This document shows positions 34,754 to 45,741 of a DNA stretch of 64,000 bases, piece after piece. Both the position numbers and the translations under genes were made by a program. The stretch is from Cyanophora paradoxa (Eukaryota; Glaucocystophyceae; Cyanophorales; Cyanophoraceae): contig QPMI01000095.1 in NCBI GenBank assembly GCA_004431415.1, forward strand, positions 186,001 through 250,000, in the 5' to 3' direction. A model generated the notes under the pieces. That model had not been told where the DNA came from. It worked only from the letters and a program-made list of their open reading frames with translations, and ran no database searches. The number at the start of each line of letters is the position of its first letter. The first letter of the stretch is position 1.

Positions 34754-35603
34754 ATGGCCTTCACGACAGTCGTCGCACTTGCGGCGCGTTCCATCGGCGA
34801 CGCCCAAATCGCTCCTCGCTCCTCGATCTGCAGAAGTCCCGCAAATCTTCGGCAGGCGGCTACAGCCGCCACTCACGGCGTCCCGCTTTCACGTACATTC
34901 TTCGGGAACAGCTTGCACAATGATAACAACAGCTTGCCGCGGCGATCGCCTGCAGCGATCGCCGTCAGGGCCGATCGATCACTTCTTGTCAGGGCCGAGG
35001 GCGTCCCGCAGCTAGCTGGCGAGGATCTAGCACGTAGAATCGCTCAGATCAGCGATGCTGCGAAGTGCGAGGCGATCTGTATACTCCGCGAGCCCCGTGC
35101 TGTGAAAGAGGCTTTCAGCCCCTTCAGCTACGCGGTGCTCGCCACTGCATTCAGTAAGGCGCAAATCAACGCAGTTATTGGACGGGTCACACCCCACTCC
35201 CTGCTTCCGTATGCGCCCTGTAACCCCGCCAGCAGTTGGAGCGCGAACTGCAGAGGAAGCCGAAAAGTGTCGAAGTGCGCATGCAGTGAAAACGTTGCTT
35301 GGCCGGGCTGATGCGGTTGTAAAACATTGCCCGGTGCAGGGCGATGCTGCTTCGGGGTGGGCGCTGCTTGATTACGGAGGCGTCGTCCTGCACGTTTTTT
35401 CTGCCGGTGATTTATCTTTTGTTCTCTCGGCGAGATGTGCGCATGCCTGATGGTCGCGCCAAACAGCCGAGCGGGACCGCTACGACCTGGAAGGGCTCTA
35501 CCAATTCGCCGAGGAGGTCCCGTTCGAGTCGCTTCCCTCGGCGCCGCGCCCCAGCGACCGCCGCGAGGGGGGCGCCCGCAAGGATCCGTTCGCGAACTGG
35601 TGA
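34754..35603 (+). CDS. rsfS: Ribosomal silencing factor RsfS / Iojap, probably plastid
   Basis: RsfS binds ribosomal protein L14 and blocks subunit joining. ATG at 34754 gives MAFTTVVALAARSIGDAQ and about 80 residues rich in Ser, Ala and Arg with no acidic cluster, a likely transit peptide; Phe3 is typical of glaucophyte plastid targeting. The domain starts EDLARRIAQISDAAKCEAI, then YAVLATAFSKAQINAVIGR. A GT-AG intron leads to QLERELQRKPKSVE, a second to GDAASGWALLDYGGVVLHVFS and a third to AERDRYDLEGLYQFAEEVP. These match the family core, including LLDYG-VVLHVF and YDLE-L. It ends RKDPFANW with TGA at 35601-35603. The targeting prediction is inference; a mitochondrial location is the alternative. 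Confidence 0.92.
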
Positions 35604-35653
35604 TCGATGTCAGGCCCAGTGTTAGATTCGCTCCTGCCAGGCTGCAGTATTTA

Positions 35654-37508
35654 CTACTGGAGCACACTACTGGAGAACGGGCCCCCGGTACCGGTGGGGT
35701 TTTGAACGGGGCCCTGGGCGATGCGAGCGAGGGCGCCGAGGTGTACGGGGCCGGGGCAGGAGGAAGAGGGCAGGGAGGAAGGGGCAAGCGACGGGGTGGA
35801 AAGGGCAGAGGGCGCCAGGGAGGGAACGTGGGAGAAGGCTATTGAGAAGGCGCTGGCGGCATCCTCCCCTCCTCGCCGCTCGCACGCGTCCGCCAAGGAG
35901 GAAGGCTGCCGGCCCGCAGGGCCCTCGCCCTCCTCATTGGGGGACGGGTAGAGGTCGACGACGCAACCTCTACGGCGGAGTGCGGCGACGGCGCCGGGGT
36001 CCCACTCGCACTCGCGCTCGGCCAGCTCCCCCTCGTCCTCGTCGGCCTCCCGCGCGATGCCGAAGTACTCCAGGTGCTTTCCGTGCCGCGCTGCGGCACG
36101 GAGCGTCTCCCCGCCCACCAGCGCCACTTCCACGAACGAGAGCGAGCGCAGCGCCGAGCAACGCCTGCCCGGCGGCGTCGACGTCTGGTGCGTCAGAAAG
36201 CGGAACAGACATGAAATAAAGCTCGAGAAGCGTGGCGGGTGCCACGGTGCAGACCGGCAGAGTTCGGCGGCTCCGGAGTCGGAGAGAAGGTAGGCGGAGC
36301 TGAGCTCGAGCTGATAGAGGCGTTTAGGTTGGAGCGCTATGGGGTTCGGGGCGTAAAAGATCACCTCGCGGAGGGCGGGGCAGTGGCGTGCGATGGCGTG
36401 CGCCGCCGCGTCAGTTAGGTCTCCATAGGAGAGCTTAAGCGTCTGCAGGCGCCCGCCCACGCCGCGCAGCAGGCCCACCACCCACGCCTCCCCGATCCCC
36501 TGCCCCTCCGCGCCCCCGATCTCCAGGACGGGGTCGCAGTCGATCTCCAGCGAGAGGGAGGTGAGGGGCGGGAGGGGCGGGCGAGGGCCGGCAGGGCCAG
36601 GCGATGCGGATAGCGCGGGCCAGGACGTTTCGGCGTCCTCCTGGACGCCGAGGAGCTCGAGCTCCGCCAGAGCGGGGAGCGCCAGGAGCGCCGCCACCGC
36701 CTCCCCGCTCAGGGCCACCCCCTCCCCCGCCGCCGACTGCAGCGCCACCCGCCGCAGCCGCGGCGCGCAGGGCAGCAGCGGCGGGAGGGCGAGGGCGGAG
36801 GGGAGGGAGAGCTCGAGGAGCTCGATGCCGGGGCAGGAGCGGGCGAGGAGGCCGGCGAGGCTCTCGGGGCGCCACGTGCAGCCGGCGAGGGAGAGGGCGG
36901 TGAGGCGGCCGGCCCCCTCGAGGAGCTCGCTCACGTCTGTGAGGCTGCCCGCCGCCCCCTCTTCTCGCTCGTCCAGCGCCCGCACGCGCAGCTCGGTTAG
37001 CGCCGGCCCGACCCGCTCCGCCAGTGCGCGCGCCGCCTCCGTCCCCGCCAGCGCCCCCGAGAAGCTCTGGAGCTTCTCCCAGGGGCCCGAGCGCTCCAGC
37101 ACGTGTTGCAGGAACAGCGCTGCCCTGCGCGTGCATCAGGCCTGGGGAGGTCGAGGTCGCGCGGAGCGAGAGCTCTCCCTACGCACGGGGTACATGCATC
37201 CACGTCGAGGGCCACTGCTGACCGCGCCGCCGTCCGAAAGGCAGCGTACGCCCGCTCCAGTTGCTCCCCCTGGAGAAATGGCCCGCACAGTGCGGAGCTG
37301 ATGTGGACGTACTCTCCAATGACGTCCACGTTCAAATCGATCGCAGCCTTGAACCGCTTGCACACCTTCAGAATTCGAGGCGCGTCAGTCCTCTTGCGCT
37401 CGGGAGAAGAGAGAGGTTTCTAATTTACCACCCGAAGCCCCAGGAGCACGGGGAAAAAGTCGACATAGCTAACGTGGAGTTCAACATGCGCAACAGCTCG
37501 TCAGGCAT
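35654..37508 (-). CDS. F-box / leucine-rich-repeat protein
   Basis: Likely substrate adaptor of an SCF ubiquitin ligase. ATG at 37508 opens MPDELLRMLNST, the usual first helix of an F-box. An intron (gttagctatg...cgcaagag) joins it to TDAPRILKVCKRFKAAIDL, the rest of the F-box. Downstream, leucine-rich repeats read LTALSLAGCTWRPESLAGLL, IELLELSLPSALAL, LQTLKLSYGDLTDAAAHAIA, LREVIFYAPNPIAL and LYQLELSSAYLLSDSG. After an intron come ALRSLSFVEVALVGGETL and HLEYFGIAREADEDE. The C-terminus is Ser/Pro-rich and ends at 35654. The repeats have the L-x-x-L-x-L pattern of cysteine-poor F-box/LRR proteins. The substrate cannot be read from the sequence. Convergent with RsfS: the two stops are only 50 bp apart. 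Confidence 0.8.
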
Positions 37509-38049
37509 CGGGTGCGGTACAGGGCAAATAGCTATCACTGCATAATAGCAATGTGAAAGAATTATATTACCCGAGTATTTCGATCAGCAATGAATCGCTG
37601 CGGCAGCGTGAGATTAATTTTGTCGCGCCGGGCATGCGCAGCTCACGGCAGTTGCAGGATTGAAGTTTCGCAGCAGGGCGGAGGCTCCATGGTATCGACA
37701 CTGGTGATTCGGTTTCAAAACGTTTGCGAGGTTCGACCAGAGAGACCGTCGGACCTGGGCTTGCCAGAGACCCACGCTGGCCGGGATGACCCCAGGCGCA
37801 ACTTGACGAGCGCGACGGGACGATCGGAAGCCGATGTAAAAGTCGATTGCGTCGTAGCCGTCGATAACGCGGCGGGGCGGCCCGCGCGGCGGTAAAGCCC
37901 GGCGGCGCGTCTAACTGCCACTCCGCCGTGCGGCGCGCGAGGGTGCTTCGATTGCGTCGGCGCGTCGAACGTCCACTCGGCTGCTCGAACTGCAGGCTGG
38001 CAGTACTGCCGGTCCTGGGTAGACCATTTCTTTCGACGAGCCGACGAGA
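37509..38049. other. Divergent intergenic region, F-box gene / Alba
   Basis: 541 bases with both promoters. The F-box side (37500-37620) is AT-rich, with TAATAGCAATG and AATTATATTACCC. The Alba side is GC-rich with GGCGGGGCGGCCCGCGCGGCGG (37868-37890) and repeated GTCGGCGCGTC/GAACGTC words (37950-37975). No gene seen. Confidence 0.55.
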
Positions 38050-38978
38050 ATGGCAGAGGGTGCGGCCGTCCGACTGCCGTCCCCTGCTCCGCGTACTCTG
38101 ACGCTCGTTGCAGAGGCGAAGCAGCCCCAGGGCAACAGTGCGTTCTCTCGCCTGATCCGCGGTGCCCGGCCCGCTGACCCGCTTCGTTGGCAGAGATTCA
38201 AGTCTCTAGCACTAAGAAGGTTCGCTCGTCGCCGCCTCGGATCGCGTCGCTGGGCTGAATGGTCGGCAGCCGCTGTACTTCTACATCAACCTCGCGAAGC
38301 GTTTCCTGCGCACCGAAGAGGAGGTCGAGCTTAGCGCACTCGGCAATGGTTCGCCGTGCTTGCCAGTAGTCCCGTCCGCGTCCTGCGCTGATTGCTGTCG
38401 GCAGCCATCTCCACTGTTGTGACCATGTCCGTCGGCGCTTCCGCCTTGCAGCATCCTTTCGACACGAGCCCGTGGATAAGCTGACATCGATCGTGACGCA
38501 GCGCCGAAATCCTCAAGGAGGGTGGCCTCATCACTGTCAGCAGTGCGCGAGAGCCCAGCGAGGCGCCGCGCGCCTGCGCTGCGCTTCTCTTGAACCCGTC
38601 GCAGAGATCAATACTAGCACCGTCGATATGACCGACCCCGCCCGGTATCGGCCTGTGCAGAAGGCCAAGATCAGCATTCTCGTGCGCAAGACCCCGGCCT
38701 TCTTCGAGCTCGTCGACAAGGAAAAGGTGCTTCTCCCCTCATCTTTGTCTCGTACGCGGCGACTGAATTCCTTATCTTCTTTTCTCTCGTCTTGCAGGCC
38801 GAGTACGACGCGAAGGTACTGCGAGATGGGCGAGCGCTTCGATCTGCGCCCCTGCTGAATTCTCCAAACAGAAAGCGGAGAAGGAGAAGGAGAAGGGCGA
38901 GAAGCCGGCGGAAGTGAAGGTGACGCTCCCCGCTCGCATGCTCGCTCTCCCCAGCTCTAATCCCGTTTCCAGGCGTGA
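38050..38978 (+). CDS. Alba-domain nucleic-acid-binding protein
   Basis: Alba proteins bind RNA (and DNA) and act in mRNA storage, translation and RNase P/MRP complexes. The model runs from ATG at 38050 to TGA at 38976-38978 and encodes about 128 residues from ten tiny exons. Joined sequence shows MAEEAKQPQGNKIQ, PLYFYINLAKRFLRTEEEVE, LSALGNAISTVVTIAEILK, INTSTVDMTDPARYRPVQKA, KISILVRKTPAFFELV, and a Lys/Glu tail (KAEKEKEKGEKPAE). The STVDM-x-RPVQKAKI block is diagnostic for Alba. Each exon join keeps the family consensus, with GT-AG borders; examples are AAC-A at 38140 and ACC-AT|gtccg. Exon 1 is only 10 nt and the AEYDAK exon 18 nt. More than half of the gene is intron. Confidence 0.94.
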
Positions 38979-39137
38979 CCGTCCAGCGCGAGCATTTTTC
39001 AATGCAGAGGCATATAGGGTAGGTTGTGCTAACTAAAAGAAGAGAAACGTTCTTTTGACGGAGAGAGCGCGGGGCAAACAGCAGAGGTCGAGGAAGGGAT
39101 GTCTAGACTCTAGACTCGGGAAGAGGGCACTTCTTGG
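38979..39137. other. Convergent 3' intergenic
   Basis: 159 bases between the stop codons of Alba and the SAM-domain gene. AT-richer than its neighbours, with GCTAACTAAAAGAAGAGAAACG and TCTAGACTCTAGACTC (a doubled TCTAGAC). No gene. Confidence 0.6.
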
Positions 39138-42100
39138 CTAGAAGGCGCGGGGGACGCCGAGGCCGAGCGCCTGGCCCTTCTCGCGGATTGCCTGCGCGCG
39201 CTCCCGGGCGCGGGCGAGCAGCTCGGCAGAGTCGGCGCTGATGGGCCGGGGGACCTCCTGCGGCCTCGTTGCCGCCGCGTGCCGCGGGCTTGCGGCCGGG
39301 CTGCTCTCGTTCACCGTCATCAGCGCGTGCCGGGGCGACGCCGCCGTGATCGTGCCCAGGCTCGAGCTCGCGCGGCGCGGCGACGGGGCGCCTCGCGGGG
39401 ACGGTGCGACCACGTGCACGCTCCGCGGCGAGGGCGGGATGACGCCGAGGGAGAGCCGCCGGGGCGACGACGCCGGCGCGTGGCCGTGGGGCGAGGCGGC
39501 GAGGGGTCCCGCTGGGGCGGCGTACCGCGAAGGGTCGTAGCCGCCGGAGGGCCGCGGGGAGGCTCCGTCGTAGCGGGGCGAGGCAGCGATGGAGGCGCGC
39601 CGGGCGGAGAGAGCGCCGCCGCGCGGCGACGGGCTCGGCACGGTCCCCAGCCCCGGCACCGCCACCGAGGCCCGCCGCGGCGAGACGGCGGGGCCGGCGA
39701 GGGAAGGGCGGCGGGAGGCGGGGCGGGGGAGGGGCTGGGGCGGCGGCGGAGGGGGCCCCCGAGGAGAGCTGCGGGGGCGGCTTGCGCTTGAAAGGGACGT
39801 ACTCGACGCGCAGCGCCTCCTTCCGATGCGCCACCTCGTGCAGGCCTGCGCGCCCCCTCGCCCCTGCTCCCCCGGGGGCGAGGCTCCGGCGCCGGGACGG
39901 ACCGCGCATGGAGGAGCGGGTGCCGGGGAGGGCGTCGCGGGCGCGGGCCTCGCGGGCGGCGGCGGCCTCGCTGTAGGCGCCGACCTGCTCGTGGCGGGAG
40001 TCGCTCGTGTAGGGCCCGAGGCCGGCCGCGTCGCTCCCCTGCGCGCGGTAGAACTCGTCCGCCCCCGCCAGGTCCGCCCCCGACGGCAGCGCCGGCGGCG
40101 CCCGCCCCGGCCGCCCCGCCCCGGGGCTCCGGCTCCGGGCGCCGCGGCGATCGCGCTCCGGGTGCTTCGTGCCGGGGCGCTCCGCGTGGTCGGGGGGGAA
40201 AATGTGCGCGTAATCTTGATTTACGAGGAAAGAAATGTGAGCGTACGCTTCGTGCGGCCGGCGCGTCAACACGAACCGATATCGTCCTCGAAGCCGATGT
40301 GGATGAAGCGGCGGACGTGCCCGACCTCCTGCTGCCGCCCCGCCCGGCCCCGCGAGCCCGAGCGGTGCCGGCCCAGCGGCGACTCGTGCCGCCCGCGCGA
40401 GGCGCCGCGCTGCGGGGAGGCTGCGCGGCGGCGGGAGCGGGAGCGGGAGTGGTGGCGGGAGTGGGAGCGGCGGTGGGAGCGGTGGGAGCGGGCGCTCCTC
40501 TCGGTGGTGTCGGAGGCGAGCGAGTCGTTGGAGTCGGAGTCGCTGTACCAGAAGCGCTCCGTCGCCCCCGAGGAGGCCCGCGAGCGCCCCTCCGACCCGC
40601 TGCTGCTCTCCCGCCGCCGCGACCGGCCCCGCCCCGCCCCGTCCCCGTACAGGCGGGCGCGGAGGGCCTGCGGGGAAGGGGCCGGGGTCAGGGGCCGCAG
40701 CGCCGACGGCTGGGCCGGGGGGGCGGGTGCGGTGCGGACCTCCTTCTTCTGGCGCGCCTTGTTCTCCTTGTCGATCTCGCCGAAGAGGATCTCCTCCACG
40801 CTCGCCTTCTTCTTCCGCCGCGCCGCGCGCTTCTCCTTCGCCTGCCGCCCCTGCTCCAGCAGCGCCGTCCGCGCGTCCTGGCCCCGCCCGTCACGCGCCG
40901 ACGGGGGCGGCGAGGGGCGGAGATACCTGGAGGGTCTGCCGGGTGAGCTTCGAGGCGAGGGGCAGGAGGAGGTGGCGGTGGAGGAGGGGCCGGAACGTGT
41001 GCTTCTCCTTCTCCTCCCCGGCGACGCGCGCCTCGAGCTCCTCCCGGCGCTGCGCCGCGGTGAGGGCGGCGGGGGGTGCCGGCGCGGCGGGCGCGCCTGC
41101 TGGCGCTTGTCGGAGTGCGACTGCATGCGCTTGAGGAAGGAGTCGAGCTGCGGGGCGCGTCGGTGGGGGCGGGGGCGGGGCGGGCGGGCGGGGCGGGGGG
41201 CCTTGAGGAGATCGTGGACGGCGCGGGCGCGCTTGTCGAGGCGCTGGGCGCGCAGGCGCTCCACCTGCTCCCCCGAGAGGCCCAGGTCGAAGGTCTGGAG
41301 GAAGCCGTCGAGGCGCTCGGTGTCCACCCGCGGCCACCCCATCTCCCGCTTGAAAAACTCCACCACGCGCTCCTCCAGCTGCCGGCCCCTCGCTCGCCGG
41401 CCCCGCCGAGGGGGCCCCGGGGCAGCGCGCACGTGGGCGATGTCGTAGAGGGCGCGGGCGCGCTTGGCGAGGGGCAGCATCTTGAGGCGGGAGACCTCGC
41501 GCGGGGCGAGCCCGAAGTCGGCCCCCTCGAGCGCCGCGTCCAGCAGCTCCTCCGTCACCGCCGGCAGCCGCAGCGGCGGGCCCAGCAGCCACTCCTTGAC
41601 CGCTTCCTCCACCTGGCGCCCCCGGCCCTCGCACCCCTCCACCCTGTCGCCCGCCAGCGCCCCGCGCACCTGGGCGCCCTCGGAGGAGCCGGGGGAGGCG
41701 GAGGGCCGGGCGGGGCGCGGGGAGCGGCCCCGCGACGAGGAGCGGGCGCGGGCGGGCGGGGCGTGCTTCTGCTCGAGAAGCTCGCGGCGCTGGGGCGGGG
41801 TGAGCGGTGGGGGGCGTGGGCGGGGCGGGGCGGGGCGGGGCGGGGCGTGGCGGACGCGGGCGCGGCGGCGGTGGTCGTGCTCGACGCGGCCGAGGAAGGC
41901 GCCGACGCGGAGGATGGTGGCGAGCGCCTTGACCTTCTTCGGGTGGGGGAAGGCGCGGATCTCGGCGACGTGCTCGGGGGCGAGGCCGAGGACGTTCTCC
42001 TCGAGGAAGGCGTCCAGCATGCACTCGAAGGGGTACTCCCACGCCAGCTCCCGCTGGAAGAACTCCTCTTCCCGCTCCGCCACCAGCTTGTACGCCCCCG

Positions 42101-45100
42101 CCTCCCCCTTGCCCCGCCCCGCGCCCGCCCCTTGCCCCGCCCCGTACAGCTCCCTCCCGCGGATGATTGCGGCGGTGACGCGGATGCGGCGGCCGGGGGG
42201 CATGGCGAGGAGCTCCTGGGGGGGCGTCAGGCGGGGCGGGGCGGGGTGGAGAGAGGGGGCGGGCCTGGAGGTGCGCTGGCTCGAGGTTGAGGGCGTTGCC
42301 GCGTAGGTATTCCTCCACGTCGCCGTCCCCCGCTTCCCCGATCGCCGCCCCCAGGCGCGCCCTGAGCAGCCCCGCCGCCTGCTCCTCGGCGGCCGTGAGC
42401 TTGCGGAGCAGGGGCTCCTGCTTGCGCAGCTCCCGCCGCTCCAGCCGCTCCGCCTTGTCCTGCTCCATCCGCGCCACCGCCCGATTCGCCTGCCCGCCCC
42501 TCAGCGCCCGCCCGGCGCGGAGCAGGTGGGCGGGGCGGGGGCGGGGACCATGAGCATGGCGCGGAGGGCGAACATCTTGCGCGGGTTGCGCATCTTCTTG
42601 AGGGCGTAGCGCTGCTCCGGGGTGAGGTTGAGGGGCGTCGCCGACGCGTACTCGTCCAGGTCTGCTGCCCCATCGCCCCCCGCAGCGCCCCGCCCCGCCC
42701 CTGGCGCCCCGCGCACCCCGCTCCCCGAAGCTCTTGAGGCCGCAGTTCGCGGTGAGCCAGTCCTCGCACTCCTTGGGGGTCACCTTGTTGAGCGCGCTCT
42801 CCTTGATCTTCTCGTCGAGCTCGGCGCGCTGGATCCGGTGCTTGCTCTCGGACGTCTGGATGAAGTGCTGCGCCTGCGGGCCGCTCGGCGGGGGGCGGGC
42901 GGGGCGGGCGGGGCGGGCGGGGCGGGGCGGGCCTTGGCGAGGCGGTAGAGGGCGAGGAGCTTGCGGGGGACGCCGTTGAGGGTGCTGTGGTCGGACCGGA
43001 TGCGCTCCGCCTGCTCGTGCGTGATGAAGCCGCCCTTGCCCTCGTCGTTCGGCACCTGCGCCCCGTCACGCGCGCCGGGGGGAGGGGCCGGCGGGGGGGA
43101 GGGGGGGGGGGGGGGGGGGGGGCACGAGGGAGTCGAGGAAGCGGTCGAAGCGGGGGTCGTCGGGGCCCTGCACCTCCCCGAAGTCCTCGAGCTTGCCCCG
43201 CTGCTTGCCCCGCCCCTCCAGCTTCACCTCCCGCTGGAAGTAGTCCAGGATCTGCCCCCACCTCACGCCCCGGCCCCCGCGCCCCGCGCCCCGCGCCCAG
43301 GCCCCGGGAGGCGCGCCTCGTTCTCGGTCGGCATGCGCGCCGCCGGTTTCCTCTCCCGCGCCAGCTGCTGCCTCACGTGCTGCTCCTTCAGCAGCTGCCC
43401 GCCCCTCAGCGCTCCGCCAGCGCCGCCGCGCGGCCCGGTCCGGGGCGGGGCGGGGCGGGCCTGGGCGCGGTTGACGTAGACGGCGGGGGCGGTGACGACG
43501 TCGCCAACCTTGGCGCTCTGCCAGACCTTCACCGCCCCCGCCCGCGGCACGTTGTCCAGCTCCTTGAGCACCTGCCCGGCCGTCGGCTCCCGCCGCCCCG
43601 CCCCGGCCCCGTAGCGCGCACCCGCTTGTCCTGGAGGCGCACGTCGCGGGGGTCCTGAGCGAGGGGTTTGCGGCGCGCCGGCCGCACGCCCCGCTCCCAG
43701 ATCTTCTTCTTGGCCTCGCGCTCTTTGGCCCGCCGGCGGGCCTCTGCCGGCGCCTCAGCGGGGTGGCGGCGGAGCGGGCGGGGGGGGCGGGCCGTCGGGA
43801 GGTAGATCCTCGTCGGGGACCTCGCCGTGCTCCTCCCTCGGGGCGGCCGCCGGCCTCACGGCCTTGAGCACCTCCGGCGAGAGGCGGCCGCGCTCGTGCT
43901 GCGCCGGCCTGAGCCGCGCGGGGCGGGGCGGGGAGGGGCGGGGCGGGGGCGCCTCGTCGGAGAGGGCGCGGATGCAGTCGAGGAGGTGGCGGCGGTGGGC
44001 GGCCGACGGGACCTCCAGGTCGTACTCCAGGTTCACCATCGTCGTCCCTGGCGCCGCGTCGCCCCGCGCCCCACACGCCGCCCGCCGCGGCGCACCGAGG
44101 AGCATGGCGCCGTCGACGCGCTTGGCGAGGAAGGCGGCGGCGTACTGGGGGAAGGCAACGTGGTCCACCCAGCGCGCTACCTCCTCCGGCCGCCACTGCG
44201 TCACGTCGTGGTAGTCCGCCGGCGCCGGCAGCTCCCCGTACCCCTCCTCCCCCTCGAACTCCTCGGACCCGTAGCCGTCGTCCAGCTCCAGGGCCGCCGG
44301 GCGCGCCCCCAGCAGCGTCCCCGGCGAGCGGTCGTGCGCCGGCGCCGGCCGCGGCGCCGGGTGCGCCGGCGTCCGCTCCGGCACCCCCTGCCCCCGACCC
44401 CCGCGCCGACGCCCCCGCCGACGCCGGCCCCCGCGCCGGCGCTCGTCGGCACCGGCCGCGGACCCGTCGCCCCCGCCGACGACGGGAGGGGCGGCTGCGG
44501 CGTGCCGGCAGCCGGTGCGGCCGGCTTTCCTCCGGGCCAGCCGGTTGTCCCGGCGGGCGGTCCGGGTGGCGGCGCGGCAGGGCCGCCCGACGGCCTCGCG
44601 GCGGGGCGGGGGCGGGGCCCGGGGGCGGCTTGGCGGGGGCGGCGGGGGCGGGGGACTTGGCGGGGGCGTGGTGGGCCTTCGGGGGCAGGGGGCCCGCCGC
44701 CCCCTCCTCGTCCGAGTCGCTGAAGTGGCCCGCCTTGTACCGCTCCAGGTACTTCCGGTAGTCTGCCGCCCCGTCGGCCCCCGCAGCCCCGCCCCCGCCC
44801 CGCGCCCCGCACCCGCCGAGTCCATCCCGTCGTCTTCGTCGTCGTCGAGGAAGGAGGAGCGCGCGGCGGCGGCGGACATGGCGGCGGCGGCCGTGCCGCC
44901 CCGCGTCATCGTCCCCAGCTGCACCTCGTCGTGCTCCAGCGAGTCGTCCGTCGAGTACGTCAGCGGCGCCCGCTGGCCCCCGTGCGGCCCGCTCTTCCCC
45001 GCCGGAGGCGCCGTCGTCCGCGCCCCCGCGGCGATGCGCAAGTCGAACGAGTCCTGCGAGTCGATGGGCCGCCGCTGGTAGTCCGTCGACGCGAGCGATG

Positions 45101-45566
45101 CCCGCGGGTCCGGGTTGGAGTACACCGAGCCGGAGATGCGCCCGCGCGGGTCTCCCTCGCTGTATTCGCCGCTCTCCTCGTAGTTCACGCCTTCCACGCG
45201 ATACCGCGGGCCCGGTGAGTAAAGGTAGCTGTCGGTGGAGCCTCGAGCAGCTCCGTAATCCCCAGACCCCTCCGTGTATCCGGCGCTGTAGGCTGCGCTG
45301 TCCCGAGGGTTGGCGCGCGGGTCGTAGCCGCTGTATGCCCCGCTGGTACGTGGGTTCCGCATGTCAAACGAGTCCTGCGAGTCGTACTCGCTGCCACGCG
45401 AGTCGCGCAGGGTCGTCCCGGTGGCGCGCAGCTGGGACGGGTCGAAGTCCTGGCTGTCGGTGCTGAAGCGGGTCGGATCGTTGTAGCTAGAGCGCCCCGC
45501 GCCCGCCATCATGAAGCGGTCGTCCTCGTCGTCCTCGTGGACGGGAGGAAGCGCACGTCCCGCCAT
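39138..45566 (-). CDS. Giant SAM-domain protein with repeated helical modules and RS-like region
   Basis: No named family recognised. ATG at 45566 opens MAGRALPPVHEDDEDDRFMM. The first 200 residues are rich in Ser, Asp and Tyr, with repeated DSQDSFD. A Pro/Ala linker precedes a SAM domain (WRPEEVARWVDHVAFPQYAA, VDGAMLLG, then MVNLEYDLEVPSAAHRRHLL). Next, six diverged modules share an F/W-rich lead (EEFFQRELAWEY, VEFFKREMGWPR, LDYFQREVKLEG) followed by FL-x-LGL-PEHV-x-L and P-K+-KALATI. A basic region with SRSHSRHHSRSRSRRR follows (about 40420-40500). The tail has repeated SPR words. Stop TAG at 39138-39140. Twenty or more introns; exact borders are uncertain, so the span could still be two genes. 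SAM suggests an oligomeric scaffold. Confidence 0.72.
43101..43122 (-). repeat. Poly-C (sense) homopolymer inside an intron of the SAM gene
   Basis: 22 G on the plus strand, i.e. C in the sense strand. It lies between exons reading FDRFLDSLV and VPNDEGKGGFIT. In sense it precedes the acceptor GGGGCGCAG, where a pyrimidine tract is expected. Confidence 0.85.
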
Positions 45567-45741
45567 TGCCGGCCCGACCAATTTGGCTGTGCGAGGGTCT
45601 TTCTAAGCCGACGCGGCCCCTAGTCGATGCAGACCGGCTGCGCTTCGCCGCTGCGATCCAGGCGGCCGCGGTTTTCGGCTGGCTTTCAAAACTTTTTTCT
45701 TTGGGTCCGGGGTACAGCCCTCAAGGCCAGCACAGCCGCCA
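45567..45741. promoter_or_regulatory. Divergent promoter region, SAM gene / SufS
   Basis: 175 bp between the two ATGs. Contains CTTTTTTCTTTGGG (45690-45703) and GGCGGCCGCGGTTTTCGGC. No TATA box seen. If SufS begins further upstream, part of this is coding. Confidence 0.45.

Noticed and set aside
34942-34962. Two GCGATCGC octamers (cyanobacterial HIP1) in RsfS
   Set aside because: Chance in GC-rich coding DNA within a presequence; two sites are not evidence of cyanobacterial origin of this segment.
41076-42290. 404-codon plus-strand open frame opposite the SAM gene
   Set aside because: Long antisense frames are expected at over 75% GC because stop codons are rare. It has no motif, while the minus strand shows repeated modules.
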